Shown here: positions 9,011-18,379 of the stretch, piece after piece | Numbering within the stretch: the stretch's first letter is position 1 | Layout: each line of letters starts with the position of its first letter | Source of the DNA: Chroococcidiopsis thermalis PCC 7203 | GTDB taxonomy: Bacteria > Cyanobacteriota > Cyanobacteriia > Cyanobacteriales > Chroococcidiopsidaceae | Assembly: GCF_000317125.1 (NCBI RefSeq) | Contig: NC_019695.1 | Span: 186,001-250,000 of the forward strand | Length of the DNA: 64,000 bases | Direction of reading: 5' to 3' | Translations under genes and position numbers: made by a program | Notes under the pieces: model-generated | What the model saw: only the letters and a program-made list of their open reading frames with translations | Databases searched by the model: none | What the model was told of the DNA's origin: nothing

Positions 9011-10673
9011 TTTAGATACAAGAAATACCAAGCCATCCGCTTCTCAGGCTAATTCCCTCAGAAGTCAAGTTGGAGGTCACGCTGCTAATTCGCGGTCTAC
9101 GCCATCTACGCCCAAATATCTATCTAGTAAAAAGCAAATATCTCATAATTCTGTAGCTGAAAGCACAAATATTCCAGAAAAAACATACACTCAAGAAAAA
9201 AGCGAATTTTCTATGGGAGAGGCAGACGACAAGCTGCCAAAAATAGAGCAGTTAAATGAAACTGTCAGAAATGGCGTAATGACAAAAATGCCAGCAAGTC
9301 AAGATAGCGCGATCGCCACGGAGTCGAGTGGCTCAAACGGCAGTTCTCAAGAGTATGGAGACGAGCCGCCATCAGATGAGTCACAAGGATTTTTGCCCGT
9401 TTTGCGCAACCGCAATTTTCTCTCTTTGTGGAGCGGTCAAGTCTTTTCTCAACTTGCCGATAAAGTTTATTTAGTGATGACGATCGCCATCATTTCCAGT
9501 CGCTTTCAAGCCAGCGATCAAAGTATCAGCGGGTGGGTTTCGGCGATTATGATGGCTTTTACCATCCCCGCAGTCTTATTTGGCTCAGTTGCAGGGGTAT
9601 TTGTCGATCGATGGTCGAAAAAGATTGTACTTGTAGTGACAAACTTGCTACGGGGCGTTTTTGTGTTGTCAGTCCCATTTCTGCTGTGGTTCACGCAAGA
9701 CTGGCATTCAATTTTTAATTTGCCCGTAGGCTTTGCAATTCTTTTAGGATTATCGTTTGCGATCTCGACACTGACACAGTTCTTTGCTCCAGCCGAACAA
9801 GCAGCAATTCCTTTAGTCGTGGAGCGAAGACACTTACTCTCAGCTAACTCGCTTTATACCACGACAATGATGGCTTTGGTGGTTGTGGGATTTGCGGTAG
9901 GAGAACCATTACTGGCGATCGCCGATACAATTACCGATCGGATTGGGATCGGTACGGGTATGGGTAAGGAAATCGTTGTTGGCGGGAGTTACGCGATCGC
10001 CGGACTGATTTTATTTCTTCTCAAAACTGGCGAGAGCCTACCCGATAGCGATCGAGAACCGCCCCACGTTTTGCAAGATCTACGTGATGGACTCAGCTAT
10101 CTCAAACATAATCGTCGCGTCCGCAATGCCCTCCTCCAGCTAATCATTCTATTTTCCATCTTTGCCGCTCTAACCGTGCTTGCCGTGCGGCTAGCAGAAG
10201 TCATTCCAGGGTTAAAATCTTCTCAATTTGGCTTTTTGTTAGCGGCTGGCGGAGTTGGAATTGCCTCTGGTGCAACTCTCCTCGGTCAATTCGGTCAACG
10301 CTTTTCCCACGCTCAATTAAGTTTATGGGGTTCTGTGGGCGTAGCAGCCTCCTTAGTCGGTCTATCGATGTTCTCCCACCAACTGTGGTTTGCTTTAGCA
10401 TTGATTGCGCTACTAGGGGCTTGTGCTGCCTTAGTAGCGATCCCCATGCAGACCACAATTCAAAAAGAGACTCCGCCTGACATGCATGGTAAAGTCTTTG
10501 GTCTCCAAAATAACGCCATCAATATTGCTTTGTCTCTACCGCTAGCACTGGCTGGTTTAGCAGAGACATTAATTGGTTTACAGGCAGTTTTTCTAAGTTT
10601 AGCCGTAATCGCGATCGCAGGAGGTCTCTTAACCTGGTATATTTGCCGTACAGAGACCCAGATTGTTAGTTAG
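8997..10673 (+). CDS. MFS-type membrane transporter with long disordered N-terminus
   Basis: Residues 1 to about 135 are polar, Ser/Gln/Glu-rich and probably disordered. From [23 protein letters not shown] onward the protein is a 12-helix major-facilitator transporter of the MFS_3/enterobactin-exporter-like kind, with the loop [11 protein letters not shown] between helices 2 and 3. The substrate is unknown. The chosen ATG overlaps recO by 14 bases. Internal starts (for example the ATG coding for MGEADDKLP at 9214) would give a shorter leader, so the tail may be partly non-coding; but the frame is open and codon use looks normal. Confidence 0.8.
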   Translation: MQPSDLDTRNTKPSASQANSLRSQVGGHAANSRSTPSTPKYLSSKKQISHNSVAESTNIPEKTYTQEKSEFSMGEADDKLPKIEQLNETVRNGVMTKMPASQDSAIATESSGSNGSSQEYGDEPPSDESQGFLPVLRNRNFLSLWSGQVFSQLADKVYLVMTIAIISSRFQASDQSISGWVSAIMMAFTIPAVLFGSVAGVFVDRWSKKIVLVVTNLLRGVFVLSVPFLLWFTQDWHSIFNLPVGFAILLGLSFAISTLTQFFAPAEQAAIPLVVERRHLLSANSLYTTTMMALVVVGFAVGEPLLAIADTITDRIGIGTGMGKEIVVGGSYAIAGLILFLLKTGESLPDSDREPPHVLQDLRDGLSYLKHNRRVRNALLQLIILFSIFAALTVLAVRLAEVIPGLKSSQFGFLLAAGGVGIASGATLLGQFGQRFSHAQLSLWGSVGVAASLVGLSMFSHQLWFALALIALLGACAALVAIPMQTTIQKETPPDMHGKVFGLQNNAINIALSLPLALAGLAETLIGLQAVFLSLAVIAIAGGLLTWYICRTETQIVS

Positions 10674-10699
10674 TTATCAACGAGAGGCTTTGGGGGGAA

Positions 10700-10790
10700 T
10701 TAAGGGAGCAGGGACGAGCTGGGAGCAGGGAGCAGGGGAAAGAGAGCTGAGGGAGCGATCGGGAGCTGAGGGAGCTGAGGGAGAGAATTG
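10700..10790. repeat. Purine-rich mosaic repeat block (GGGAGCAGG / GAGCTGAGG units)
   Basis: Tandem GGGAGCAGG and GAGCTGAGGGA units around an embedded CGATCG. About 65 bases (10723-10788) match 62129-62195 in the same orientation with only a few differences, so this is a dispersed block and not random low complexity. It is followed to about 10910 by CACCCCACA-type C-rich repeats. No gene is seen in this spacer. Confidence 0.85.
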
Positions 10791-10950
10791 ACTCACCACA
10801 CCCCACACCCCACAACGCCAGTTGCTACAACGGGGGAAACCCCCGCACCGCAATGGCTCCCCCACATCCCATACCCCACACCCTACACCTCACACCCGAC
10901 TCCCAACTCCCTAAGTCTCTTACTAGATCGGAAAATCGAGCCGCAACCGA

Positions 10951-12123
10951 ATGCATATTGCCTGGATTGGAAAAAAATCACCCTTTTGTGGCAATGTTAC
11001 TTACAGTCGAGAAGTTACTAATGCCTTGCTAGACCGAGGAAATCAGGTTAGTTTTCTTCACTTCACTCAAGAAGAAGAAGAAGCTAAGCGGGATAATTGG
11101 CCCGACTGCCCAGAAGTCCCTCTACCTTTCCTCTATAAGTCTCAAGTCTATACAATCCCGACTTTAGGGGCAACAAAGGTTTTAACTCAGTCGCTACGGG
11201 AGTTAAAACCAGATTTAGTTCATGCATCTTTAACGCTATCTCCCCTAGATTTCATCCTGCCAGAGATTTGCGAGGAGCTGAACCTACCCCTTATTGCAAC
11301 TTTCCACACTCCCTATGCTGGTAAAGGGGCAAAACTCGTATCGGGTACTCAATTGCTGGCATATCAACTGTATGCTCCATTTTTAATCAACTACGATCGC
11401 GTTATCGTTTTTTCGGAAGTCCAGCGAGAGTTGTTTGCCAAAATGGGTTTGACTGCTGACAAAGTAGCAGTGATCCCCAACGGCGTAGACGTAGAGAAAT
11501 ATAGTCCTGGGACTTCACGTATCAAGCAAGAATTCCACGCCGAACGACTATTCGTCTATCAAGGTCGAATTGCTGCGGAAAAAAATATCGAAGCATTGCT
11601 TCGCGCCTGGAAGCAAGCGGATATGAAACCTAGTAGTAAATTGCTTATGGTAGGTGATGGTCCCCTTACCGCTTCTTTACGACCTTTCTACAGCGCAGAA
11701 TTTGGCATTTACTGGTTAGGATATATTGCCGATGAAAATCGACGGTTGGAGATTTTGCGTGGTAGCGATGTGTTTGTTTTGCCGTCTTTGGTAGAGGGAT
11801 TGTCAATTTCTTTGTTAGAGGCAATGGCTTGTGGTCTGGCATGTTTAGCTACAAATGTGGGTGCAGATGGGGAAGTGTTAGAGAATGGCGCTGGTGTAGT
11901 CCTCACTCCCAGGCGCGTCACGTCACAATTATCAACTCTGCTACCTTTGTTTCAAGATCATCCAGAACTTACCATCTTACTAGGGCAAAAAGCGCGACAG
12001 CGAGTATTAGAGCGCTATACCCTGAGTCAGAATATCGACCGGCTAGAGCAGCTTTATGACAGCGTATTGTCACAACGGCAAAGTTCAAAAATTTTCAGTT
12101 CTAAGTTTCGCGCTCGACTATAG
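10951..12123 (+). CDS. GT4-family glycosyltransferase (possible DgdA-like galactolipid synthase)
   Basis: A 390-residue GT-B glycosyltransferase beginning HIAWIGKKSPFCGNVTYSREVTNALLDRG. The donor-site signature EGLSISLLE (residues 282-290, E-x7-E) is followed by AMACGLACLATN. The N-terminal pattern resembles, from memory, the conserved cyanobacterial GT4 group that includes the digalactosyldiacylglycerol synthase DgdA, but I cannot confirm this without alignment. GT4 membership is certain. If DgdA-like, it would add a second galactose to monogalactosyldiacylglycerol in thylakoid membranes. It stands alone, converging on secG. Confidence 0.8.
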   Translation: MHIAWIGKKSPFCGNVTYSREVTNALLDRGNQVSFLHFTQEEEEAKRDNWPDCPEVPLPFLYKSQVYTIPTLGATKVLTQSLRELKPDLVHASLTLSPLDFILPEICEELNLPLIATFHTPYAGKGAKLVSGTQLLAYQLYAPFLINYDRVIVFSEVQRELFAKMGLTADKVAVIPNGVDVEKYSPGTSRIKQEFHAERLFVYQGRIAAEKNIEALLRAWKQADMKPSSKLLMVGDGPLTASLRPFYSAEFGIYWLGYIADENRRLEILRGSDVFVLPSLVEGLSISLLEAMACGLACLATNVGADGEVLENGAGVVLTPRRVTSQLSTLLPLFQDHPELTILLGQKARQRVLERYTLSQNIDRLEQLYDSVLSQRQSSKIFSSKFRARL

Positions 12124-12130
12124 ATAAGAC

Positions 12131-12182
12131 AATAGATAAATTGTAGAGGCGTTCCCGGGAACGCCTCTACAATTTATCTATT
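12131..12182. terminator. 52-bp perfect palindrome, probable bidirectional terminator
   Basis: Two 26-bp arms meet without a loop at 12156/12157 and match at every position (core GAGGCGTTCCC/GGGAACGCCTC, AT-rich outer arms). It sits between the converging glycosyltransferase and secG genes and includes the secG stop codon. A transcript from either strand would fold into a long stable hairpin, which suits a shared terminator. The core also resembles known cyanobacterial palindromic repeats, so it may have arrived as a mobile REP-like unit. Confidence 0.7.
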
Positions 12183-12407
12183 CAACCAACCAGCACTTAG
12201 AACTACTGTTAAACCTAAAAACGTCACTACCAATGCCCAAGTAACGCGGTTTAGGGTTGTTTCGGCGCTTTTGGTACTGCTAAATAACTGTGCCTGACCG
12301 CCGATTGCACCGATCCCATCACCTTTGGGACTGTGCAGTAATACCAAAACAATCAAACCCACGGCAGAGAATGCCCAGATAGCTTCAAGAACTGTAGTAA
12401 CTGTCAT
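12174..12407 (-). CDS. secG: Protein-export membrane protein SecG
   Basis: A 77-residue protein with two transmembrane segments (about residues 5-22 and 53-72) joined by a cytoplasmic loop, LLHSPKGDGIGAIGGQAQLFSS, which matches the conserved SecG loop. It is the small third subunit of the SecYEG channel and aids SecA-driven export. It follows gpmI by 60 bases on the same strand and is probably co-transcribed with it. Its stop codon lies inside the palindrome. Confidence 0.93.
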   Translation of the reverse strand: MTVTTVLEAIWAFSAVGLIVLVLLHSPKGDGIGAIGGQAQLFSSTKSAETTLNRVTWALVVTFLGLTVVLSAGWLNR

Positions 12408-12467
12408 AGTGCGAATTAGCTCGGATAGCGCAAAAAAAGTGTAGCTTACTTGCTTACTTATTTAACT

Positions 12468-14066
12468 TTACCAGCCCATTCTGACAGGAGTACGGGAAGA
12501 TTGTACTTCATACATAGCTGGGGCGATTAAAGATTGACCAGTCATCTCTGCTGGTTGTGGCAGTTGCAAGATTTCTAGAATCGTCGGTGCGAGATCGGCA
12601 AGCTTGCCATCACTTCTGAGCGTTACTTCTGTACCGTAACCGGGGATCTTTGCTTTTTCACCTTCAATTAAAATGAAGGGGACTGGATTAGTCGTGTGTG
12701 CCGTCCAAGGATTTCCCTGTTCGTCGCGGAGGGATTCAGCATTACCGTGATCGGCTGTGACTAATGCCGTGCCTCCTACTTGAGCGATCGCCTCCAATAA
12801 CCGTCCCAAGCATCGATCGACAGTTTCAACTGCTTCTACAGTCGCACCTATATCACCTGTATGACCTACCATATCAGGGTTGGCATAGTTCATGACTACC
12901 AGGGAGTAAACTTGTTGCTTTATTGCAGCGATCGCTACATCAGTCACCGCCTCAGCGGACATGGCTGGCGCTTTGTCGTAGGTCGCTACCATCGGACTCA
13001 TCACCATTTCCCGATCTTCACCTGCAAATGGGTCTTCTAAGCCGCCATTGAAGAAGTAAGTGACATGGGCGTATTTTTCTGTCTCTGCGGTGCGAAACTG
13101 CTTGAGTCCATGCTGGGAGATGACTTCGCCTAAAATGTTATCGAGATTCTGCGGCTCAAAAGCGATGGGGACGGAAAGTTCGGAGTCGTATTGCGTAAAC
13201 GTGAGAAATGATAAAGGCTCGATCTGCTGCCGTTCAAAGCCGTCAAAGTCTGGCTTGACAAAAGCATAAGTGAGCTGTCTGGCGCGATCGGGGCGAAAAT
13301 TGTAAAAGACTACGCCATCACCTGGTTCTACCGCTCCCGGAGCGATGCGGGTAGGGATGACAAATTCATCAGTGACTCCCTCATCGTAGGAAGCTTGTAA
13401 GACCTCAACTGCCGATCGCCCGTCGCCTACACCGTCTTGAGTCATCACATCGTAAGCACGTTTAACGCGATCCCAACGGCGATCGCGATCCATTGCGTAG
13501 TAACGACCGCTTAGAGTGACGATCTGACCAACACCAATTGAATCTGCGTGTTCTTGAATCTGTTTGAGAGCTTCCACGCCTTCTGTAGGTGTTGTATCGC
13601 GTCCATCCGTAATTGCATGGATGCATACTTGAGCGATCTCTTGCGCCTTTGCTAAGTCTAGCAATCCTAACAAGTGGCTTAAATGAGAGTGTACCCCACC
13701 TTCCGAGCATAAGCCGATTAGGTGCAGTTTACCATTTCTGTTTTTGACTTCTCGGCATAACTGAGCGATCGCGGCGTTTTGTCCAATTGAACCATCTTCG
13801 ACCGCGTCTGTAATTCTAACCAATTCTTGCGGTACAACTCGCCCTGCACCAATATTCAGGTGTCCGACTTCCGAGTTGCCCATTTGACCCTCTGGCAACC
13901 CTACTGCTTTGCCTGAAGTGCGAATTAGAGTTCTTGGATAGACTGCCCAGAGGCTATCCATTACAGGAGTTTTTGCAGATGAAATCGCGTTACCGTCTGC
14001 TGCCTCGCGATAACCCCATCCGTCTAATATCACTAGCACCACGGGAGCAACAGGTGCTTGGGTCAT
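12468..14066 (-). CDS. gpmI: 2,3-bisphosphoglycerate-independent phosphoglycerate mutase
   Basis: A 532-residue iPGM that interconverts 3- and 2-phosphoglycerate in glycolysis and gluconeogenesis, using two Mn ions of the alkaline-phosphatase fold. The metal-binding start LVILDGWGYRE, the phospho-serine loop GQMGNSEVGHLNIGAGR (S65), DGRDTTPTEG, DRDRRWDR and the second metal site TADHGNAE are all intact. The length is normal. It is the first gene of a two-gene unit with secG. Confidence 0.96.
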   Translation of the reverse strand: MTQAPVAPVVLVILDGWGYREAADGNAISSAKTPVMDSLWAVYPRTLIRTSGKAVGLPEGQMGNSEVGHLNIGAGRVVPQELVRITDAVEDGSIGQNAAIAQLCREVKNRNGKLHLIGLCSEGGVHSHLSHLLGLLDLAKAQEIAQVCIHAITDGRDTTPTEGVEALKQIQEHADSIGVGQIVTLSGRYYAMDRDRRWDRVKRAYDVMTQDGVGDGRSAVEVLQASYDEGVTDEFVIPTRIAPGAVEPGDGVVFYNFRPDRARQLTYAFVKPDFDGFERQQIEPLSFLTFTQYDSELSVPIAFEPQNLDNILGEVISQHGLKQFRTAETEKYAHVTYFFNGGLEDPFAGEDREMVMSPMVATYDKAPAMSAEAVTDVAIAAIKQQVYSLVVMNYANPDMVGHTGDIGATVEAVETVDRCLGRLLEAIAQVGGTALVTADHGNAESLRDEQGNPWTAHTTNPVPFILIEGEKAKIPGYGTEVTLRSDGKLADLAPTILEILQLPQPAEMTGQSLIAPAMYEVQSSRTPVRMGW

Positions 14067-14204
14067 ACGATGTTACCCTTTACTTTTGTTAACTCACCCG
14101 TCATGATACCACTACCGATCGTCTCTGCAAGGGTTTTTTTGCTGATTTTGTCATTTTCTCTACTATATCTTTCAGCTTTTCTAATGGGGATCGCCTTCTG
14201 GAAG

Positions 14205-14295
14205 GGGTGAGGAGTGAGGAGTGAGGAGTGAGGGAATTTTGGATTTTGGATTGTAATTCCGAATGCTCCCTTGTCTCCCTTGTCTCCCTTGTCTT
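14205..14295. repeat. Tandem repeats (GAGTGAG and inverted GGAGACAAG units)
   Basis: Three to four copies of GGAGTGA, then 45 bases later three copies of CTTGTCTCC, the reverse complement of the unit found near 4330. They lie between the ABC-F gene end and gpmI and contain no gene. Confidence 0.8.
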
Positions 14296-14300
14296 TTTTT

Positions 14301-16004
14301 CTAACCCCTACTCCCTTTCTTAGCGGCAGCTTTAGCGGCTTTGGCGGCTTTTTTAGCAGCTTGCTCGGCAGCAATCGCAGCTTGTCTTTCCTGTTCTCGT
14401 TCTTCTGCTAATTTATTTTGGTAGTAATGGTAATCTCCCAAATAAACTCGAAATTCTCCATCGCGAATTTCAATAATTTTGTTGGCAACTTGAGAGATGA
14501 AGTAGCGATCGTGAGAAACAATCAGTACCGTACCATCGTAGTTTTGAATTGCTTCTTCCAGCATTTCTTTCGCTGGAATATCTAAATGATTTGTTGGCTC
14601 GTCTAAAATCAATAAATTTGCTGAACGTAACAGCATTTTTGCTAAGGCAAGACGGGCTTTTTCGCCTCCACTTAAGGCTGCAACTTTTTTAAATACCGTG
14701 TCCCCGCTAAATAAAAATCTTCCTAACAACGTGCGAACTTCTTCATTCGTCCAGTCGGGAACTTCATTATGGATTGTTTCCATGACGGTTTTGTTTAAAT
14801 CTAAGGCTTCTGCTTGATTCTGCTCAAAATAGCTGGGAATCACGTTATGAGCGCCCAGTTCGACTACTCCTTCTGTCGGTTCCTCCATTCCCGTAATCAG
14901 ACGCAGTAATGTAGATTTACCCGCACCATTGGGACCGAGAAAAGCAATGCGATCGCCTCTTTCTATTAAGAGGTTTCCACCTAAAAATAAGATTTTGTCG
15001 TCGTATATATGGGTTAAATCTTGAATTTTCACCACTTCTCGTCCGCTACGGGGTGCGGGTGGAAAGCGAAAATGCAGGGTTTTTAAGTCAGATATCGGTG
15101 CTTCGACACGCTCGATTTTATCTAATTGTTTTTCGCGGCTTTTTGCTTGTGTACTGCGAGTAGCACTAGCTCTAAATTTATCGACAAAAGCTTGCTGTTT
15201 GTCAAGTTCTTTCTGTTGCCGTTCGTAGGCACTTTGTTGTGCTTCCTTAGCTTCAAATTTTTGTTGTAAATAAATTGAATAGTTACCTAAATATGTGGTA
15301 GAAACCCCTCTTTCAGTTTCGACAATTTGAGTGCAAAGACGATCGAGAAATTCGCGATCGTGAGAAACAATTACCATCGGTGTAATTAACCCTTTCAGGT
15401 AATTTTCCAACCACTCAATAGTTTCTAAATCTAAATGGTTAGTTGGCTCGTCTAGCAGTAATAAATCGGGCTTTTGTAGTAAAATCTTTCCCAAACTCAT
15501 TCGCATCTGCCAACCGCCACTAAAAGCGCTGACAAGGCGATCGCCATCTCCTGGTTCAAATCCCAGCTCTGGCAAGATTTTATCGATTTGCGCCTCCAAG
15601 CTGTAACCATCCAAAGCTTCAAACTGGCGCTGGAAGCGATCCATTTGTCGCAGAAGTTTATCTAATTCTTCGGGTGTTGCGGTTTCTAACTGATGTTGTA
15701 CGTTTGTCAAACTTTCATGAACTTCGTTTGCCTCAACAAAGGCACGCCAGAATTCTTCCTTTACAGTACGAGTTGGATCTACTTCAAATTCTTGGGTTAA
15801 GTATGCTATGTGTAAACTAGCAGGACGAATCACCTCTCCAGTGGTTGGCTCAATCTCTCCAGCAATTATTTTCAGTTGGGTAGACTTGCCTGCTCCGTTG
15901 ACACCTACTAAACCGATGCGATCGCCTGCTTTGACTTCCCAATTCACATCTTTGAGGACTTCACCAGTAGGATAAATTTTACTAATGTGTTCCAGTCGCA
16001 GCAT
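14301..16004 (-). CDS. ABC-F family ATPase (ribosome-associated)
   Basis: A soluble protein with two ABC domains and no membrane part. Walker A is GVNGAGKST (residues 34-42) in the first domain and GPNGAGKST in the second; both domains have signature and Walker B motifs (FSGGWQMRMSLGKIL...LLLLDEPTNHLD; LSGGEKARLALAKML...LLILDEPTNHLD). The charged linker (about residues 240-310) is the ABC-F element that reaches ribosomal P-site tRNA. The family acts on stalled or starting ribosomes or gives resistance to ribosome-binding antibiotics; which role applies is unknown. The tail is Ala/Lys-rich (AAKKAAKAAKAAAKK). Confidence 0.92.
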   Translation of the reverse strand: MLRLEHISKIYPTGEVLKDVNWEVKAGDRIGLVGVNGAGKSTQLKIIAGEIEPTTGEVIRPASLHIAYLTQEFEVDPTRTVKEEFWRAFVEANEVHESLTNVQHQLETATPEELDKLLRQMDRFQRQFEALDGYSLEAQIDKILPELGFEPGDGDRLVSAFSGGWQMRMSLGKILLQKPDLLLLDEPTNHLDLETIEWLENYLKGLITPMVIVSHDREFLDRLCTQIVETERGVSTTYLGNYSIYLQQKFEAKEAQQSAYERQQKELDKQQAFVDKFRASATRSTQAKSREKQLDKIERVEAPISDLKTLHFRFPPAPRSGREVVKIQDLTHIYDDKILFLGGNLLIERGDRIAFLGPNGAGKSTLLRLITGMEEPTEGVVELGAHNVIPSYFEQNQAEALDLNKTVMETIHNEVPDWTNEEVRTLLGRFLFSGDTVFKKVAALSGGEKARLALAKMLLRSANLLILDEPTNHLDIPAKEMLEEAIQNYDGTVLIVSHDRYFISQVANKIIEIRDGEFRVYLGDYHYYQNKLAEEREQERQAAIAAEQAAKKAAKAAKAAAKKGSRG

Positions 16005-16242
16005 TCATTATCTCCAGGGGCGATCGCTTCATCGACATCGTAACAAAATTTAATGGCGAAATGTAGGGTACGTTCTTCAAGACAGGGGAAAGATTTTGAG
16101 AATCTTAATTTCTGGGTTGAAGTCACCTAAGATGACTAACATGATTGACGCGCAGCCCTCACACCTCTATATTGAATTATCTTCATTAGGCTGTTGGTAC
16201 GCAAATTCGGTGCATCAAATTGATTCAAACAAGGAATAACAA

Positions 16243-16473
16243 ATGAGCTTGTATGATGAGACAATTTCCAAAATTCTCCAACTGCCAGAACCGCTTGTTA
16301 AGGAAGTAAGTCATTTTGTAGACTCTTTGCGACTAGACAAAGATAACACTCGCTCGGCTTTATGGATGCAATCTACGGAAGCATTGAAAATTAGCACTTC
16401 AGATTTATCAGATTATTCAAGGAATCCAGAAGAGTACGAAACACGTTTGGCGCGGGGAGAGATTCAGCAGTAG
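16243..16473 (+). CDS. Small DUF2281-like protein, possible orphan antitoxin
   Basis: A 76-residue protein. The opening TISKILQLPEPLVKEVSHFVDSL fits the helix-rich pattern (LPEPL..EV..FV..L) of DUF2281/VapB-like antitoxins; the rest is acidic and polar and I do not recognise it. AGGAA (16232-16236) upstream can serve as ribosome binding site. No toxin gene follows: the next 230 bases hold no intact frame and carry REP palindromes. It may be an orphan or a remnant of a toxin-antitoxin pair. Confidence 0.55.
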   Translation: MSLYDETISKILQLPEPLVKEVSHFVDSLRLDKDNTRSALWMQSTEALKISTSDLSDYSRNPEEYETRLARGEIQQ

Positions 16474-16608
16474 TTTGTGGTTGGTTGGATGGGGAGGAGG
16501 CGATCGCTCTACTTGGGTTCGTGGTAGCGATCGGAATTTCCAATCTCAAATTTATTCGTGTTGGTAATAAATCAGTTAGGGCGCATAGATGTACGGGCGC
16601 ATAAATGA

Positions 16609-16638
16609 TGTAGGGGCGCACAGCTGTGCGCCCCTACA
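16609..16638. repeat. REP palindrome, perfect copy
   Basis: A 30-bp perfect inverted repeat with half-site GTAGGGGCGCACAG around a CAGCTG centre. A degenerate relative lies just before it at about 16576-16598. Same family as the copies flanking the transposase. Confidence 0.9.
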
Positions 16639-16705
16639 AGATCTGTATTATTTCAAAATATCCATCGTGCGTCCATACAAAATCTGTATTATTTCAATAT
16701 GTATA

Positions 16706-17263
16706 TCAAAATGTCCATTTGTGATTTGGATCGTCTAGCGCCGCTTTTACTGAAGCTAAATTAGCAAGTTCTTTAAATGGGCTAGATTTAGCTATTTCTG
16801 TAATTGAATGTAAGGCTACTTCTAGTTCCTCGTTATTACCTGTTATAATTGCGCGATCGACTACATTGAACAAAGCCCGAAAATTTTCTGCTCGTTCGTC
16901 AAACGAGCGATTGAGATATCCTATCAATATTTCTCGCTGAGCGTTAATTATTGAAATTTCTAGTCCTTCTAAAATCTGCCGATCGCTTTGCGAAGCTTGC
17001 TGACCAATTCGCCGCTCGATAAAATCAACAAAACGTCCAACTGTGCGCATTTTGATATCAATCTGAAGTTGACTGTACTCCTCTGCTATCTGGTTAGCAG
17101 TTTCCCAGTCTGCTTGCAATTGACTAACTTTACTTTTGTAGCGTTTTTGAGCGCGTTCACCAATTTTTTTTGCTAGATCCATATCAGCCATACCTGCGAC
17201 ACACGCAAGCCCACCAAAAGCTGTAGTACCTAAAGCAATAGCACCAAGAATAATTGGAATCAC
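16706..17263 (-). CDS. Hypothetical protein with N-terminal membrane segment and helical body
   Basis: A 185-residue protein I do not recognise. Residues 1-27 (MIPIILGAIALGTTAFGGLACVAG) are hydrophobic and glycine-rich, like a single membrane anchor. The remainder is charged and predicted helical, with a long stretch (about 30-90) that could form a coiled coil. No catalytic motif is visible. It lies in an accessory patch bounded by REP elements, with no operon partner. Confidence 0.6.
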   Translation of the reverse strand: MIPIILGAIALGTTAFGGLACVAGMADMDLAKKIGERAQKRYKSKVSQLQADWETANQIAEEYSQLQIDIKMRTVGRFVDFIERRIGQQASQSDRQILEGLEISIINAQREILIGYLNRSFDERAENFRALFNVVDRAIITGNNEELEVALHSITEIAKSSPFKELANLASVKAALDDPNHKWTF

Positions 17264-17468
17264 AAATACTCCTATTTTTATTTATATACAACCAGGCGCA
17301 CAACTGTGCGCTCCTACAAATATGTTTTGCGTGCTGCTAAGAATCACTAAATATCTTCTTAATTTACACGCTAATAATTTATAAAATTTGAGCTTTGAAT
17401 GAAGGTAATTAAAAGCTTATATAAAGTCGAGCGATCGAGATTATGTTTAATAAATTACTGCGGGCAGA

Positions 17469-17500
17469 TTGTAGGGACGCACAGATGTGCGCCCCTACAA
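17469..17500. repeat. REP palindrome upstream of the transposase
   Basis: TTGTAGGGACGCACA paired with TGTGCGCCCCTACAA, one mismatch, ending 33 bases before the transposase ATG. A worse copy lies near 17294-17317. This is one side of a REP-transposase-REP arrangement. Confidence 0.9.
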
Positions 17501-17533
17501 GCCATGTATTACATCCAATGAAAAAAGCTAACA

Positions 17534-18115
17534 ATGACCTCGTATAATTCCAAAATTCATCGCCGTCAGTCTATTCGTTTACGTGGTTATGATTATTCTC
17601 AAGCAGGTGCTTACTTTATCACCATTTGTACCTACCAAAAAGAATGTATATTTGGCGAAGTTGTGGATTGTCAAATGCACTTGAATAAAGTTGGATGTAT
17701 AGTAGCTGAAGAATAGTTGCGATCGCCCACAATTCGACCAGGAATTGAATTAGATGAATGGGTTATCATGCCTAATCACATACACGCGATCGTTGTATTC
17801 ACCTCTTCTGTAGGAATATCAGATCTAGGAGGGGCGCACAGCTGTACGCCCCTACCCGATGACACATCTCTACAAAAGATGCTATGTCGGAAACCGCGTT
17901 CTCTATCGTCATTGATTGCTGGGTTTAAGTCAGCTACTACTAAACGGATCAACGAAATACGTCAGACTCAAACAATACCTGTCTGGCAGCGAAATTATTA
18001 TGAACAAATTATTCGAGATGAAGCATCTCTAAATAAAATTCAGCAATACATTATAAATAATCCTTCTAATTGGCTCTACGACTCAGAAAATCTAGGTAAT
18101 CCTGCTTCACAGTAA
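17534..18115 (+). pseudogene. REP-associated tyrosine transposase (RAYT, IS200-like), one nonsense codon
   Basis: One frame encodes a complete RAYT of 193 codons broken only by TAG at 17714-17716. The N-terminus (RRQSIRLRGYDYSQAGAYFITICTYQKE), the HUH motif in MPNHIHAIV and the tail WQRNYYEQIIRDEASL, with the usual catalytic tyrosine region, are typical. The stop falls where relatives have Trp (VAEE-W-LR), so a single TGG-to-TAG change would explain it; no frameshift is present. A REP palindrome inside the gene is translated as GGAHSCTPLPD in a variable loop. RAYTs are single-domain nucleases thought to spread REP palindromes. This copy is probably inactive unless the stop is read through. 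Confidence 0.88.
17828..17855. repeat. REP palindrome inside the transposase frame
   Basis: A 28-bp copy with two changes from the consensus, lying in frame within the RAYT coding region. Its length and phase keep the frame open. Confidence 0.88.
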
Positions 18116-18149
18116 TATAGCTATTTTCTATTGTATGAAATATCAGATC

Positions 18150-18179
18150 TGTAGGGGCGCACAGCTGTACGTCCCTACA
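18150..18179. repeat. REP palindrome downstream of the transposase
   Basis: A near-perfect copy (one mismatched pair) starting 34 bases after the transposase stop codon, mirroring the upstream copy. The rest of the spacer up to prfA holds no supported gene. Confidence 0.9.
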
Positions 18180-18379
18180 AATATATGGTAATCAAAAGAA
18201 AATTGATAAAGATTGCGATCGCACTTCCTCCCTCCGCAAATTCCAAAGCGCGATCGCATTTTTCCATCACGAGAATTTTCTGTGCCATAGTTTCACATAC
18301 CAAAAAATTAATCCCCCCTAAACTTAGGAAGGATTATGCAATCATATTTTACCCTACCAAACCAAGCGCGATCGCCTTC

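Noticed and set aside
16474-16640. Short + strand frame after the DUF2281-like gene
   Set aside because: No start codon with ribosome binding site, no toxin motif, runs into a REP palindrome.
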